Shown here piece by piece: positions 39,645 through 50,291 of a stretch of DNA of 64,000 bases. The position numbers and the translations under genes are program-made. Within the stretch, counting starts at the first letter, position 1; every line of letters begins with the position of its first letter. This DNA is from an uncultured bacterium. GTDB taxonomy: Bacteria > Gemmatimonadota > Gemmatimonadetes > Longimicrobiales > RSA9. The DNA is taken from positions 1 through 64,000 of the forward strand of contig CALBZE010000091.1 of assembly GCA_937889645.1 (NCBI GenBank), written 5' to 3'. The notes below the pieces were generated by a model. That model had not been told where the DNA came from. It worked only from the letters and a program-made list of their open reading frames with translations, and searched no databases.

Positions 39645-40823
39645 ATGGACGAACTGACATTGACGGATGCGCAGCGCGAGCTGCTTTCGAAATTTCGCGA
39701 CGGCCAGCGCACGGCACTGGCCCGCACGATATCGATCGTCGAGAGCGAGCGGCCCGGGTTCCAGGCGCTGCTCGGCGAGCTTCACGCGTCGCTCGGCAGG
39801 GCCCACCGGATCGGGATCACCGGCCCGCCCGGCGCGGGGAAGTCGACGCTGACCGGGCGCCTGGCCGCGGCGTACCGCGAGCGCGGTGAGACCGTCGCCA
39901 TCGTCGCCGTAGACCCGACGTCGCCCTTCACGGGCGGCGCATTGCTCGGCGACCGGATCCGCATGAACGACATCGTCCTGGACCCGGGGATCTTCATCCG
40001 GTCCATGGCGACACGCGGCTCGCTCGGCGGTCTCGCCGTCACGACCGAGGAGGTCGTCGACGTTCTCGATGCGTTCGGGTTCGACCGGATCCTCATCGAA
40101 ACGGTAGGGGTCGGGCAGTCCGAGCTGGACATCGCCGCCGCGGCGGACACGACCGTCGTGGTGCTCGTCCCGGAATCGGGCGACGGGATCCAGGCGATGA
40201 AGGCCGGGCTCATGGAGATCGCCGACCTGTTCGTCGTCAACAAGGCGGATCGCCCGGGCGCCGACCGACTCGTCCGCGACGTCGAGATGATGCTCCGGCT
40301 CCGCGAGGGTCGCACCAGCTTCCGCGTCCCCGCGCACCACGGCGTCGACCTCCGCAAGGTCGCGGAGGCGACGCAAGCGCGCGATGCGGCCGGAAGGGGC
40401 GCGGCCGCGGCGAACGAGGAGGTCTCGACCGGCGCGCCGGGAGGCGACCGGGCCGCCTCGGGCGGCCCCCGGGGCGCTCACGGCGGCAACGAAGCGGCGC
40501 CATCCGTGGCCGCGGCGGCGCCCGACCGCTGGGAGATCCCCGTCCAGAAGACGATCGCGGAGCAGGGCGAGGGTGTCGCGGCGCTCATCGAGGCGCTCGA
40601 CCGCCACCGCGACTGGATGGCCGAATCCGGGAAGTTGAGCGAGAAGCGCCGCGAGCGGCTGGATCGGCGCGTCCGCGATGCGGTCGCCCGACAGCTCGCG
40701 CGCACGGCGTGGCAGGAGCGGGGCGGGGAGGCGATCCTGCGCGAGTCGCTCGAGGCGCTCGAATCGGGTCGCGAGAGTCCCTACGCGGTGGCGGCGCGAA
40801 TCGTGCGCGCCGTCACGGGGTAG
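39645..40823 (+). CDS. meaB: MeaB-type G-protein chaperone of B12-dependent mutase
   Basis: GTPase that loads and protects adenosylcobalamin mutases. It has Walker A ITGPPGAGKSTL, VDPTSPFTGGALLGDR, ETVGVGQSE and NKAD for guanine. It starts at ATG 39645, giving 392 residues; a TTG at 39609 overlapping the previous stop would add 12. Between MLRLREG and RWEIPVQKT there is an Ala/Gly-rich insert of roughly 60 residues (about 40320-40530) not usual in MeaB. It directly precedes the mutase large subunit, its expected client. Confidence 0.92.
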   Translation: MDELTLTDAQRELLSKFRDGQRTALARTISIVESERPGFQALLGELHASLGRAHRIGITGPPGAGKSTLTGRLAAAYRERGETVAIVAVDPTSPFTGGALLGDRIRMNDIVLDPGIFIRSMATRGSLGGLAVTTEEVVDVLDAFGFDRILIETVGVGQSELDIAAAADTTVVVLVPESGDGIQAMKAGLMEIADLFVVNKADRPGADRLVRDVEMMLRLREGRTSFRVPAHHGVDLRKVAEATQARDAAGRGAAAANEEVSTGAPGGDRAASGGPRGAHGGNEAAPSVAAAAPDRWEIPVQKTIAEQGEGVAALIEALDRHRDWMAESGKLSEKRRERLDRRVRDAVARQLARTAWQERGGEAILRESLEALESGRESPYAVAARIVRAVTG

Positions 40824-40866
40824 AGGGGCGAGCACGGGTTCCCTTCAACACGACAGGGTTGAGAGC

Positions 40867-42588
<1,722 letters not shown>

Positions 42589-42631
42589 TGCACGGCTCGC
42601 CCGACCCCGCACGGGCCCACGCGCGAGGTCG

Positions 42632-42657
42632 CCGGACCGCCGGCCGCGGCGGTTCGG
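42632..42657 (+). terminator. Hairpin after the mutase gene
   Basis: A ten-base stem (CCGGACCGCC with GGCGGTTCGG, one G-T pair) and six-base loop lie 44 bases past the mutase stop. No T-run follows, so it may be a weak terminator or an mRNA-stabilising hairpin. Confidence 0.35.
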
Positions 42658-42695
42658 CCCTCGCGTGAGCCGAGGGTCACCCGCACCACTTGCGA

Positions 42696-44051
42696 ATGGA
42701 AACGGACATAGCCCTGAGCGCTGGCGACATCATCTGGCGCCTGTCCATCGCGCTCTTCCTCGTCCTCGCCAACGCATTCTTCGTCGCGGCCGAGTTCGCC
42801 CTGGTCGGCGCTCGTCGCACGCGCATCGAGTCGCTGGCCGAGGAAGGGAACACCCGTGCCCGCCTCGCGCGCATCGCCATCGGCAACCTCGACCACTACA
42901 TCTCCGGGACGCAGCTCGGGATCACGCTCGCCTCGCTCGGCCTCGGTTGGGTCGGCGAGAGCACGCTCGCGGCGATCATCATCCAGGCCTTCGACGGCCT
43001 CCCGGCGCCGTGGAACATCGTCGCGACGCACACCGTCGCCGGCGTCATCGCGTTCGCGATGATCACGTTCCTCCACATCGTCCTGGGCGAGCTCGCGCCC
43101 AAGTCGCTCGCGCTCCTCTTCCCGGAGTCGACGAGCCTCTGGACCGCGGGGCCGCTGATCGGGTTCTCGAAGATCTTCTCCCCGTTCATCGCCGTGCTGA
43201 ACGGCAGCGCGAACCTCATGCTGCGCATGGTCGGACTCCGCGCGCCTACCGAGGTCGAACGCGTCCACAGGCCGGAGGAGATCGAGATGCTCGTCACCCA
43301 GATGTACGAGCAGGGCGCGCTCGCCGAGGAGCCGGTCGAGATGATCCGCGGCGTGTTCGACCTGTCCGAGACCACCGCCGCGGAGGTCATGACGCCGCGC
43401 ACCGAGATCGTCGCCGTCCCCGTCGACTCGAGCGTCGACCAGGCGGCCGAGATCATCCTGGAGGCCGGACACTCGCGCATCCCCGTCTACGACGGCTCGC
43501 TCGACCGCATCGTCGGCGTCGTCCTGGCCCGCGACGTGTGGCGCGCCCAGCGCGATGGGCTCCAGAGCATCGACGGGCTCATCCGGCCGCTCCCCTACGT
43601 CCCGGACAGCAAGGACATCGAGGGGCTGCTGCGGGAGATGCAGGAGCAGCGCGTCCACATGGCCGTCGTCGTCGACGAGTTCGGCGGCACCGCGGGGATC
43701 GTCACGCTCGAGGACCTGGTCGAGGAGATCGTCGGCGACATCCGCGACGAGTACGAAGTCGAGCCGCCCGCCATCGAGGAGGTCGACACCGGCGAGATCC
43801 TCGTCAACGGCTCGGTCAGCGTCTTCGACCTGAACGAGCGCTACGACCTCGCGCTCCCGGAGGACGAGTACACGACGGTCGCCGGGTACGTCATGGCTCG
43901 CCTGGGCCACATCCCGGTCGTGGGCGAAGAGGTCCAGTTCGCGGGCGGCCGGCTCCGCGTCGTCTCGATGGATGGGCGCCGCGTCGATCGGCTCGCGCTC
44001 CAGCTCGAACCCCGCGACGCCGTCGCGGAGCGATCGGAGAGTCAGGACTGA
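42696..44051 (+). CDS. CNNM/CorC-HlyC family transporter
   Basis: Membrane protein of the DUF21 family linked to Mg2+ or Co2+ efflux. The 451-residue protein has three or four N-terminal helices (DUF21, about 10-190) and a CBS pair (about 205-330) with VMTPRTEIVAV. The stretches VVVDEFGGTAGIVTLEDLVE and IVGDIRDEYE come next, then a C-terminal CorC_HlyC domain (about 345-435). The ATG at 42696 lacks a clear ribosome site. It is the second possible divalent-cation transporter in the window after mgtE. It converges on the methyltransferase gene across a nested hairpin. Confidence 0.88.
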   Translation: METDIALSAGDIIWRLSIALFLVLANAFFVAAEFALVGARRTRIESLAEEGNTRARLARIAIGNLDHYISGTQLGITLASLGLGWVGESTLAAIIIQAFDGLPAPWNIVATHTVAGVIAFAMITFLHIVLGELAPKSLALLFPESTSLWTAGPLIGFSKIFSPFIAVLNGSANLMLRMVGLRAPTEVERVHRPEEIEMLVTQMYEQGALAEEPVEMIRGVFDLSETTAAEVMTPRTEIVAVPVDSSVDQAAEIILEAGHSRIPVYDGSLDRIVGVVLARDVWRAQRDGLQSIDGLIRPLPYVPDSKDIEGLLREMQEQRVHMAVVVDEFGGTAGIVTLEDLVEEIVGDIRDEYEVEPPAIEEVDTGEILVNGSVSVFDLNERYDLALPEDEYTTVAGYVMARLGHIPVVGEEVQFAGGRLRVVSMDGRRVDRLALQLEPRDAVAERSESQD

Positions 44052-44098
44052 GAGGCAAGGCGCGACGTCGGGGCGGCGTCGCGCCCGGCTGGTGCCTC
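44052..44098. terminator. Nested hairpin between convergent genes
   Basis: Outer arms GAGGCA/TGCCTC (44052-44057 with 44093-44098) enclose a nine-base stem GGCGCGACG/CGTCGCGCC (44059-44067 with 44077-44085). It fills the whole gap between the two convergent genes and could stop transcription from either side, though neither arm ends in a T-run. Confidence 0.5.
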
Positions 44099-44100
44099 GC

Positions 44101-44856
44101 TCACCCCACGGATCTGCCGACGCTCGCGACCGCGATGACCCGCGGCGAATCGTGCCGCAGCGGTGAGCCGTCCCAATCGCCGTAGTAGGTCACCTCGTCG
44201 AAACCCGCCGCCCCGAGCAGGGCGTGGATCTCCGTCGCGGTGCGGAGCCTCAGCGCGTGTTGCTTCCGCCCGCGACGCTCGCCCCACCGCCAGCGCAGCC
44301 GCTCCTCGCTGATCCCCGTCACCGGGTCGAAGCGGCGCCGCACCCTCACCTCGATCCCGTTCGGCAGCGTCCACTCGTCCCGCTCGGCGTAGTTCGCGAT
44401 CACGTCGTCCCGATGCATGCTCTCGAGGAGGAACTTGCCGCCGGGACGGAGCACCCGTCGCGCCTCGCGCAGCGCGCGGACGTCCTCCTGGTCGTCGAGG
44501 AAGAGCCCGAGCGACGTGAACACGTTGAACACGGCATCGAAGCTGCCGTCACGGAACGGCAGCGCCCGCACGTCCGCGGCGACGTAGCGGAGCGGGAGCC
44601 CCGCCTCGCGGGCGCCCGATGCGGCGCGCCGGAGCAGATCCACCGAGAGGTCGGCGCCATACGCCTGCAGCCCGGCTCCGGGGAGGAGATTGGTGTGCCT
44701 CCCCCAACCGCACGGCACGTCCAGGATCCGCGCATCCGCCGGGAGGCCGAGCATATCGATGATCGCGCCCACCTCGCGGCGGCTCTCCGCCTCGGGAAAC
44801 AGATCTTCGTGCAGGTGAAAGAAAGTCTCGTCGAAGTACGTGCGCCACCAGGCCAT
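44101..44856 (-). CDS. Class I SAM-dependent methyltransferase
   Basis: The 251-residue protein shows the SAM-binding Rossmann motif ILDVPCGWGRHTNLLPGAG near residue 45, the acidic loop YGADLS, VAADVRALPFRDGSFDAVFN and VLRPGGKFLLE. After residue 150 the sequence (VRRRFDPVTGISEERLRWRW) resembles uncharacterised small-molecule methyltransferases. The substrate is unknown. The start at ATG 44856 (MAWWRTYFDETFFHLHEDLF) is chosen by homology-like content; upstream sequence in frame is Arg-rich. It is transcribed away from the B12-subunit gene. Confidence 0.8.
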   Translation of the reverse strand: MAWWRTYFDETFFHLHEDLFPEAESRREVGAIIDMLGLPADARILDVPCGWGRHTNLLPGAGLQAYGADLSVDLLRRAASGAREAGLPLRYVAADVRALPFRDGSFDAVFNVFTSLGLFLDDQEDVRALREARRVLRPGGKFLLESMHRDDVIANYAERDEWTLPNGIEVRVRRRFDPVTGISEERLRWRWGERRGRKQHALRLRTATEIHALLGAAGFDEVTYYGDWDGSPLRHDSPRVIAVASVGRSVG

Positions 44857-45009
44857 GCGCTGCGATCCGGGGCTCGGGGTTCGCTGGCCCGCGCACGATG
44901 CGCGAGCCTGTCGCCGTCCGGAAACGCCGCGCGCGCCGGACGCGGCGCAGAGGTTGGCGTGCAGAGCGTCGGCTGTCAATGACCCGACCTCGCGCGGCCC
45001 CGCGTTTCC

Positions 45010-45038
45010 TTGCCGCGCCTCGAACCCCCGCGTAACTT
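45010..45038 (+). promoter_or_regulatory. Promoter of the B12 subunit and carboxyltransferase genes
   Basis: TTGCCG (45010-45015), a 17-base spacer and TAACTT (45033-45038), 64 bases before the proposed start. The same -35 hexamer is used at 50226. Confidence 0.45.
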
Positions 45039-45102
45039 TCGCTTGCCGTATTCCTCGACAACCGAACGAACGATCGAATTCGACATGACAGGACAGACCA
45101 CC

Positions 45103-45519
45103 ATGGCCCAGCGCAAGATTCGTGTGCTCGTGGCCAAACCCGGGCTCGACGGCCACGACCGCGGCGCCAAGGTGATCGCGAGCGCGTTCCGTGACGCCGG
45201 CTTCGAGGTGATCTACACCGGCCTGCACCAGACGCCCGAGATGATCGTCAACGCGGCGATCCAGGAGGACGTCGACGTCATCGCCGTCTCGATCCTCTCC
45301 GGCGCGCACATGACGCTCTTCCGCCGGATCATGGACCTGCTGAAGGAGAACGGCGTCGAGGACGTCCTCGTCACGGGCGGCGGGATCATCCCCGAGGACG
45401 ACGTAGCCGAGCTCCGGCGCATGGGCGTCGGCCGGATCTTCGGGCCCGGCACCCCGACGTCGGAGCCGATCGCGTACATTCGAGAGTGGGCGGCCCAGCA
45501 TGCCCGTGACCGGGAGTAA
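45103..45519 (+). CDS. icmB: B12-binding small subunit of acyl-CoA mutase
   Basis: Holds adenosylcobalamin for the large subunit at 40867. The 138-residue flavodoxin-like protein has the His-on ligand motif DGHDRG (His18), VSILSGAHMTLF and LVTGGGIIPEDD. Its length agrees with IcmB of Streptomyces (about 136) and with the two-subunit mutase plan. A longer start at 45085 is possible. It is separated from icmA by a transporter and a reverse-strand methyltransferase and has its own promoter. It overlaps the carboxyltransferase gene by 20 bases, linking the two in translation. Confidence 0.92.
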   Translation: MAQRKIRVLVAKPGLDGHDRGAKVIASAFRDAGFEVIYTGLHQTPEMIVNAAIQEDVDVIAVSILSGAHMTLFRRIMDLLKENGVEDVLVTGGGIIPEDDVAELRRMGVGRIFGPGTPTSEPIAYIREWAAQHARDRE

Positions 45520-47206
45520 GAGCGTCGGCCAGGAAACTTCCCGGCTGAGAAGGCTGACCGAGGAGCTGCTCGAGCTGGAGGAGCGGCTCCGCCAGGGCGG
45601 CGGGCCGGACAAGATCGAGCGGCAGCACGCCCAGGGGAAGCTGACGGCGCGCGAGCGGATCGCGCTCCTCCTCGACCCGGGGACCGAGCTGCTCGAGATC
45701 GGCCTCCTCGTCGCCTACGACCGCTACGACGGCCAGGCGCCCGCGGCGGGCGTGGTGACCGGGATCGGCGTCGTTCACGACCGGCCCGTCGTGGTCGTCG
45801 CCAATGACGCGACGGTCAAGGCCGGCTCCTGGTGGCCCGAGACGATCACCAAGATGCTCCGGGCCCAGGAGATCGCCATGCGCTGCCGCGTGCCGATCGT
45901 CTACCTGGTCGATTCCGCGGGCGTCAACCTTCCCTACCAGGGCGGTGTCTTCCCCGGCCAGTACGGCGCGAGCCGGCTCTTCTACTACAACTCGATCATG
46001 CGGCGATACCTGCGCGTGCCGCAGATCGCAGCGGTCATGGGCCCCTGCATCGCCGGCGGCGCGTACCTCCCCGCGCTCTCCGACGTGATCCTCATGGTCG
46101 AGGGGACCAGCTTCATGGGGCTGGGCGGCCCGAACCTGGTCAAGGGCGCCACCGGCCAGACCGTGGATGCGGAGACGCTGGGCGGCGCATGGACGCACAA
46201 CGCTCTCAGCGGGGTCGCCCACTACCGGCTCCCCGACGACCGCGCCTGCGTCGCGAAGATCCGCGAGATGATCGCGGAGCTGCCGTACCGCGCGCCCCGG
46301 CTCGGCGAGCCGGAGCCGCCTGGCCGCTCCCCGGAGGACCTCTACGACCTCCTCCCCGACGACCACCGCCAGCCCTACGACATGCGCGAGGTGCTGGCGT
46401 GCATCCTGGACAATGGCCGGCTGGACGAGTTCCAGGCCGACTTCGCGCCCGAGATGATCTGCGGCACCGCACGGGTCCAGGGGATCGTCGTCGGCGTGAT
46501 CGCCAACGCCCGCGGCATGCTCCGCGACCCGCACGGCGGGCCGCCCAAGTTCGGCGGGATCGTCTACACGGACAGCGCCGAGAAGGTGGCGTACTTCATC
46601 GAGACGATGAACCGCCACGGCACCCCGCTCCTCTTCGTCCAGGACGTGAGCGGCTTCATGGTCGGCACCGAGGCCGAGCACTCGGGGATCATCCGCGCCG
46701 GCGCCCGCTTCGTCGAGGCGATGGCGACGGCGACGGTCCCCAAGGTCGTCCTCACCGTCAACCACGCCTCCGGCGCCGGTTACTACGCGATGGCGGGGCA
46801 GGGCTTCGACCCGGACTTCATCTTCACGTGGCCGACCGGACGGATGGGCGTGATGGAGGGCGAGAGCGCCGTCATGGCGCTCTTCGGCCCGCAGCTCGAA
46901 GAGCTGAAGAAGGCGGGGAAGGAGCCCGACGACGCGCTCCGGGCGAAGATCGAGGCGGTCCGCGCCGACTACGAGCACCAGCTAGACGCCCGCTACGCCG
47001 CCGCGCGCGGCTTCGTCGACGCCGTCGTCCGCCCCGAACACACCCGCGACGTCCTCGCCCTCGCGCTCCGCACCGCGCTACACAACCCCGGCCCGCACCT
47101 GGGACCGTGGGGCGAGCTCGCAGATGGCGCGGTGGCCCGACCGATGGTCGAGGGCGTCCAGGCCCCGAATTCGAGCCCGCCCGGGTACGGCGGGCCGTCG
47201 GCCTGA
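45500..47206 (+). CDS. Acyl-CoA carboxylase carboxyltransferase subunit
   Basis: Transfers CO2 from biotin to an acyl-CoA. The 568-residue protein has both crotonase-like halves: GVVTGIG, VVVANDATVKAGSWWP, YLVDSAGVNLP and MGPCIAGGAYLPALSD in the first; FVQDVSGFMVGTEAEHSGII and NHASGAGYYAMAG in the second. The NDATVKAG and DSAGVNLPYQ region is closer to methylcrotonyl/geranyl-CoA carboxylases than to propionyl-CoA carboxylase, in line with the AtuA-like genes downstream, but specificity is uncertain. No biotin carboxylase or biotin-carrier gene is in the window. It converges on the S41 protease gene with only 12 bases between. Confidence 0.88.
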   Translation: MPVTGSKSVGQETSRLRRLTEELLELEERLRQGGGPDKIERQHAQGKLTARERIALLLDPGTELLEIGLLVAYDRYDGQAPAAGVVTGIGVVHDRPVVVVANDATVKAGSWWPETITKMLRAQEIAMRCRVPIVYLVDSAGVNLPYQGGVFPGQYGASRLFYYNSIMRRYLRVPQIAAVMGPCIAGGAYLPALSDVILMVEGTSFMGLGGPNLVKGATGQTVDAETLGGAWTHNALSGVAHYRLPDDRACVAKIREMIAELPYRAPRLGEPEPPGRSPEDLYDLLPDDHRQPYDMREVLACILDNGRLDEFQADFAPEMICGTARVQGIVVGVIANARGMLRDPHGGPPKFGGIVYTDSAEKVAYFIETMNRHGTPLLFVQDVSGFMVGTEAEHSGIIRAGARFVEAMATATVPKVVLTVNHASGAGYYAMAGQGFDPDFIFTWPTGRMGVMEGESAVMALFGPQLEELKKAGKEPDDALRAKIEAVRADYEHQLDARYAAARGFVDAVVRPEHTRDVLALALRTALHNPGPHLGPWGELADGAVARPMVEGVQAPNSSPPGYGGPSA

Positions 47207-47218
47207 CCGCGACCCCGC

Positions 47219-48871
47219 TCAGTTGCCGGCGCCGAGCGCCGTCCGCGCGACGTCGAACGCCGCGACCGCCGCCGCGACCTCGGGGTCGACGGCGGCCGCG
47301 ACGCGGGAATAGCCGCTCGCACCCCACCGCGCCGCAGCGATCGAGAGCAGGAGTAGCTCCTCGAGGCGCCGGTCGGTTTCGTCGCCATCGGGGATGCGGA
47401 TCCCCTGTTCCCGTGCGAAGTCGCGAAACAACGGGATCGCGTCCGGAGGGAGCCGCGGCGTCCCCGCGAGCGTCTCCGGGTCCGGGAACCGATGCGCATT
47501 CGCCTCGATGTAGCCCGGCGTCCAACGGAGCGGGAGCAGCGACTCGCGCACCTGCGCCAGCCAGAGCGGGTCCTCGCGCCGATCGAGCACCACGTCCGGG
47601 TAGATCCCGCCGCCACCGTAAACCGTGCGACCGCCGGCCGTGGTGCACGTCGGGCGCCCGGCCCGGTCGCGTTCCTCCCGGCTCGCCCGGTAGTAGTCCC
47701 GTGTCGTGACCGACCGGTATTCGCGCTGGATATTGCGGCCGCACGGCGTCCGGACGTGACCGACGACCAGCACGAACACCGAGCCGTCGGTCATGGGGAA
47801 CGCTTGCATCATCAGCGACTTGCCGAAGGTCGGCCGGCCCACGATCAGTGCACGGTCGTGATCCTGGAGCGCGCCTGCGACCAGCTCGGCGGCACTCGCC
47901 GTCCCGGAGTTCACGAGCACCACGATCGGATACGTCCGCTCGCTCCGCCATAACGAGCGCTCCACGCGGATCGTGTCGACGACTTCCTTCTTGCGGCCGG
48001 TCGTCGTGAAGACGATGGCGCCCTTCGGCAGGAACGTCCCGGCGACTTTCGCGGCCTCGTCCAACAGCCCGCCGCCGTTGTCGCGCAGGTCGAGGACGAG
48101 GCGCCTCATCCCCGCACGCTCCAGGCGCGCGAGCTCGCTGTCGAGGTCTTTCGCGATGTCGGCTCGGTCGAACGTCACGACGTGCACGTACCCGGTCGAA
48201 TCGTCGAGGAGGGTCGCCGCCGCGATCGCGCTTGCCTCCCGCGTGTCTTCGCGCTCCACGGCCCGCTCGAGCCTCGCATACGAGCCGTCGATGCGTCGGC
48301 GCTCGAGCGTGAGCGACACCGATGTGCCCGGGGCGCCCGCCAGCATGATTTCCAGCTCCATCTCGCTCTGGGCGGTGACGGGCGCGTCGTCGATAGCGAC
48401 CAGCTCGTCGCCGGGCAGAATGTCTTGCCGCGCCGCGCGAGACGCCCGATCGACCCCGGCGACGACAGGTGAGCCGCCCACGAAGCGGAACCGGATCGGG
48501 ACCGGCACCAGGCGACCAGCCCGGTACTCCGCCTCCTTCTCCGGTGAGAGACGCGTGGCAGGGAGGACGTACGAGTGCGGATCCACCGCACGGATCATCC
48601 CTTCGACCGCCGCCATGAAAAGCGCATGCGTGTCCACCGAATCCGGGTGATTGACCCGGATCTGGTTGAGCACCTGGCTGAACATCTGCAGGTCCTCGTA
48701 GACCGTGCGCTGGCGGATCGCCCGGTTCTCCTGTGCGTTCGTAGAACCGGGCGCGAGGACGGTCGCCAGAGCCACGGCAAGGGCAACGAAGAGTGCGGCG
48801 GTCCGGCCTCCCGGCGTCGCGCGCCCGGGCGCGCCCGCGGCGCGTGCCGTCCCGCGGCGCCGAGCGGTCAT
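47219..48871 (-). CDS. S41-family (CtpA-like) periplasmic protease
   Basis: Carboxy-terminal processing protease. The 550-residue protein has an Arg-rich N-terminus and hydrophobic signal ending near STNAQ (residue 46). A PDZ domain (about 115-195) and the S41 core follow. LRDNGGGLLDEA, the nucleophile Ser in NSGTASAAELVAG and the Lys in FGKSLMMQ are all present. An S41 insertion with two Cys (VRTPCGRNIQ, RPTCTTAGG) and an extra C-terminal domain follow. Its start overlaps the TPR-lipoprotein stop by four bases. The pair may form a protease-adaptor unit, by analogy with CtpA partners such as NlpI and LbcA. Confidence 0.88.
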   Translation of the reverse strand: MTARRRGTARAAGAPGRATPGGRTAALFVALAVALATVLAPGSTNAQENRAIRQRTVYEDLQMFSQVLNQIRVNHPDSVDTHALFMAAVEGMIRAVDPHSYVLPATRLSPEKEAEYRAGRLVPVPIRFRFVGGSPVVAGVDRASRAARQDILPGDELVAIDDAPVTAQSEMELEIMLAGAPGTSVSLTLERRRIDGSYARLERAVEREDTREASAIAAATLLDDSTGYVHVVTFDRADIAKDLDSELARLERAGMRRLVLDLRDNGGGLLDEAAKVAGTFLPKGAIVFTTTGRKKEVVDTIRVERSLWRSERTYPIVVLVNSGTASAAELVAGALQDHDRALIVGRPTFGKSLMMQAFPMTDGSVFVLVVGHVRTPCGRNIQREYRSVTTRDYYRASREERDRAGRPTCTTAGGRTVYGGGGIYPDVVLDRREDPLWLAQVRESLLPLRWTPGYIEANAHRFPDPETLAGTPRLPPDAIPLFRDFAREQGIRIPDGDETDRRLEELLLLSIAAARWGASGYSRVAAAVDPEVAAAVAAFDVARTALGAGN

Positions 48872-50106
48872 CGCCCGCCCCCAGCCGCTGCCAGCCGCTG
48901 CAGCCGCCGCTCGATCTCCGCCCTTCCCTCCGCGCGTCGGCTCGCCCGGGCAAGGTACTCGCGGTACGCCGCCGCGGCGTCCGCCAGCCTCCCCTGACGC
49001 TCGAGTACCTCGCCCAGTTCCCGGTAGGGCTCGGCGAACAGTGGCTCCAGTTCGATCGACTGCCTCAGCTCGGCTTCGGCTTCCTCGAGCATCCCGACCC
49101 GCGCGAGCATCGAACCGTTCCGGTAGCGAATCCCGGCATCGTCCGGTGCCACGGATACGGCGAGCGCGAACTCGCTCAGCGCCGTCGCCGTGTCACCGGC
49201 CTCGAGCGCGAGCTCGGCCAGCCGAATGTGCGCCGGCGCGTACGAGAGGTCCTCCTGGAGCGCCCGCGCGTACGCGCTGCGAGCGCCCTCGACATCGCCG
49301 CGTTCCTCCAGGACCATGCCGATGCTGAACTCGAGAAGCATCTTCGGCTGGTACAGCCGGACCAGCTCTTCGTCGTCCTTCTCCCGCAGCAGCGCCAGTG
49401 CGGTCTCGTACGACTTCAACGCCGCGTCGCCGGCTCCGGTCAGGAACTGGACCCGCGCCAGATCGGCCCAGAGATCCGGGTCGTTCTTGCGCCACCGGGC
49501 GGCTTCGTCGTAAAGATCCCGCGCGACGCCTAGCCGGCCATCGCCTTCCGCGATCCGCGCTCGGACCTCCGGGTTCGCCCGGCTCAGCTCCTCGTCCAGG
49601 ACGTACTCGATGTCGCTACGACTGACGTACGTGGCCGCGCCCACCTGACGCAACTCCTTCTCGATTCGCGTCACCCACGCGTGCTTGATCGCGATCACGT
49701 CGTATTTGCGCTGCAGGAACGGGTTCATCGAGAGGGCCCGGTACATCAACGAATCGAGCCGCGCCACGCCCGGAACGTTCCGCACCTGACGCCGGTTGAA
49801 CAGGTAATCGTAGAACAGGTCCGGGTTGGTCATGAAAGCCGCCGTGCGCCAGGCATAGATCGGGTCCGCCCAGAGGGGGTCGAGCCGCGAGGCACGGTAG
49901 AACGCGCTCGCCGCCCGGTCGGGCGCCTGCCTCAGCACGGTTTCGCCGTACCGGTACACGTCGTACGGATCGTTCGGATCGTAGCCGGCCGGCAGATTGG
50001 GCTCCGGTACGGGCTCGGCCAGCGGGTCCCAATTCGAGCCCCCCGAGACGCACGCGCCGCTCACCAGGAGGCACAGGAGCAGCAATGAGAACGACCGCGG
50101 AATCAT
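48868..50106 (-). CDS. TPR-repeat lipoprotein
   Basis: The 412-residue protein begins with a lipoprotein signal, the lipobox ending SGAC near residue 19. A Pro-rich linker and helical repeats follow. Clear TPR units lie in the C-terminal half (for example GDVEGARSAYARALQEDLSY, GDTATALSEFALAVSVAPDD and GRLADAAAAYREYLARASRR). It is likely tethered in the periplasm and binds proteins or peptides. The coupled downstream S41 protease suggests an adaptor role like that of NlpI or LbcA, which is inference. A GTG one codon upstream is an alternative start. The promoter at 50175-50203 contains a 14-base palindrome. Confidence 0.82.
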   Translation of the reverse strand: MIPRSFSLLLLCLLVSGACVSGGSNWDPLAEPVPEPNLPAGYDPNDPYDVYRYGETVLRQAPDRAASAFYRASRLDPLWADPIYAWRTAAFMTNPDLFYDYLFNRRQVRNVPGVARLDSLMYRALSMNPFLQRKYDVIAIKHAWVTRIEKELRQVGAATYVSRSDIEYVLDEELSRANPEVRARIAEGDGRLGVARDLYDEAARWRKNDPDLWADLARVQFLTGAGDAALKSYETALALLREKDDEELVRLYQPKMLLEFSIGMVLEERGDVEGARSAYARALQEDLSYAPAHIRLAELALEAGDTATALSEFALAVSVAPDDAGIRYRNGSMLARVGMLEEAEAELRQSIELEPLFAEPYRELGEVLERQGRLADAAAAYREYLARASRRAEGRAEIERRLQRLAAAGGGR

Positions 50107-50174
50107 CACGCACTCCCGATATGACGGTGGAAGAACCGGCGCGGGGGAGCGCGCGCCGGAGTAGGGGCGAGAAC

Positions 50175-50203
50175 ATATTAATCCGGCGCTCTCCGGAGAG
50201 CAA
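50175..50203 (-). promoter_or_regulatory. Promoter of the TPR-S41 pair, with palindrome
   Basis: On the minus strand TTGCTC (50203-50198) and TAATAT (50180-50175) are 17 bases apart. A perfect 14-base palindrome GCTCTCCGGAGAGC (50188-50201) covers the -35 box and spacer, which is a natural repressor position. Confidence 0.55.
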
Positions 50204-50225
50204 CGTTTTCGTTCACGTCACCGAT

Positions 50226-50254
50226 TTGCCGACGCGCCGGGCGCGGCATATCTT
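50226..50254 (+). promoter_or_regulatory. Promoter of the AtuA-like gene
   Basis: TTGCCG (50226-50231), 17 bases, TATCTT (50249-50254), 37 bases before the ATG. It is divergent from the TPR-S41 promoter only 22 bases away. Confidence 0.5.
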
Positions 50255-50291
50255 GGCCACGCCGTACGCAAACGCCGACCCGAGTACGATC

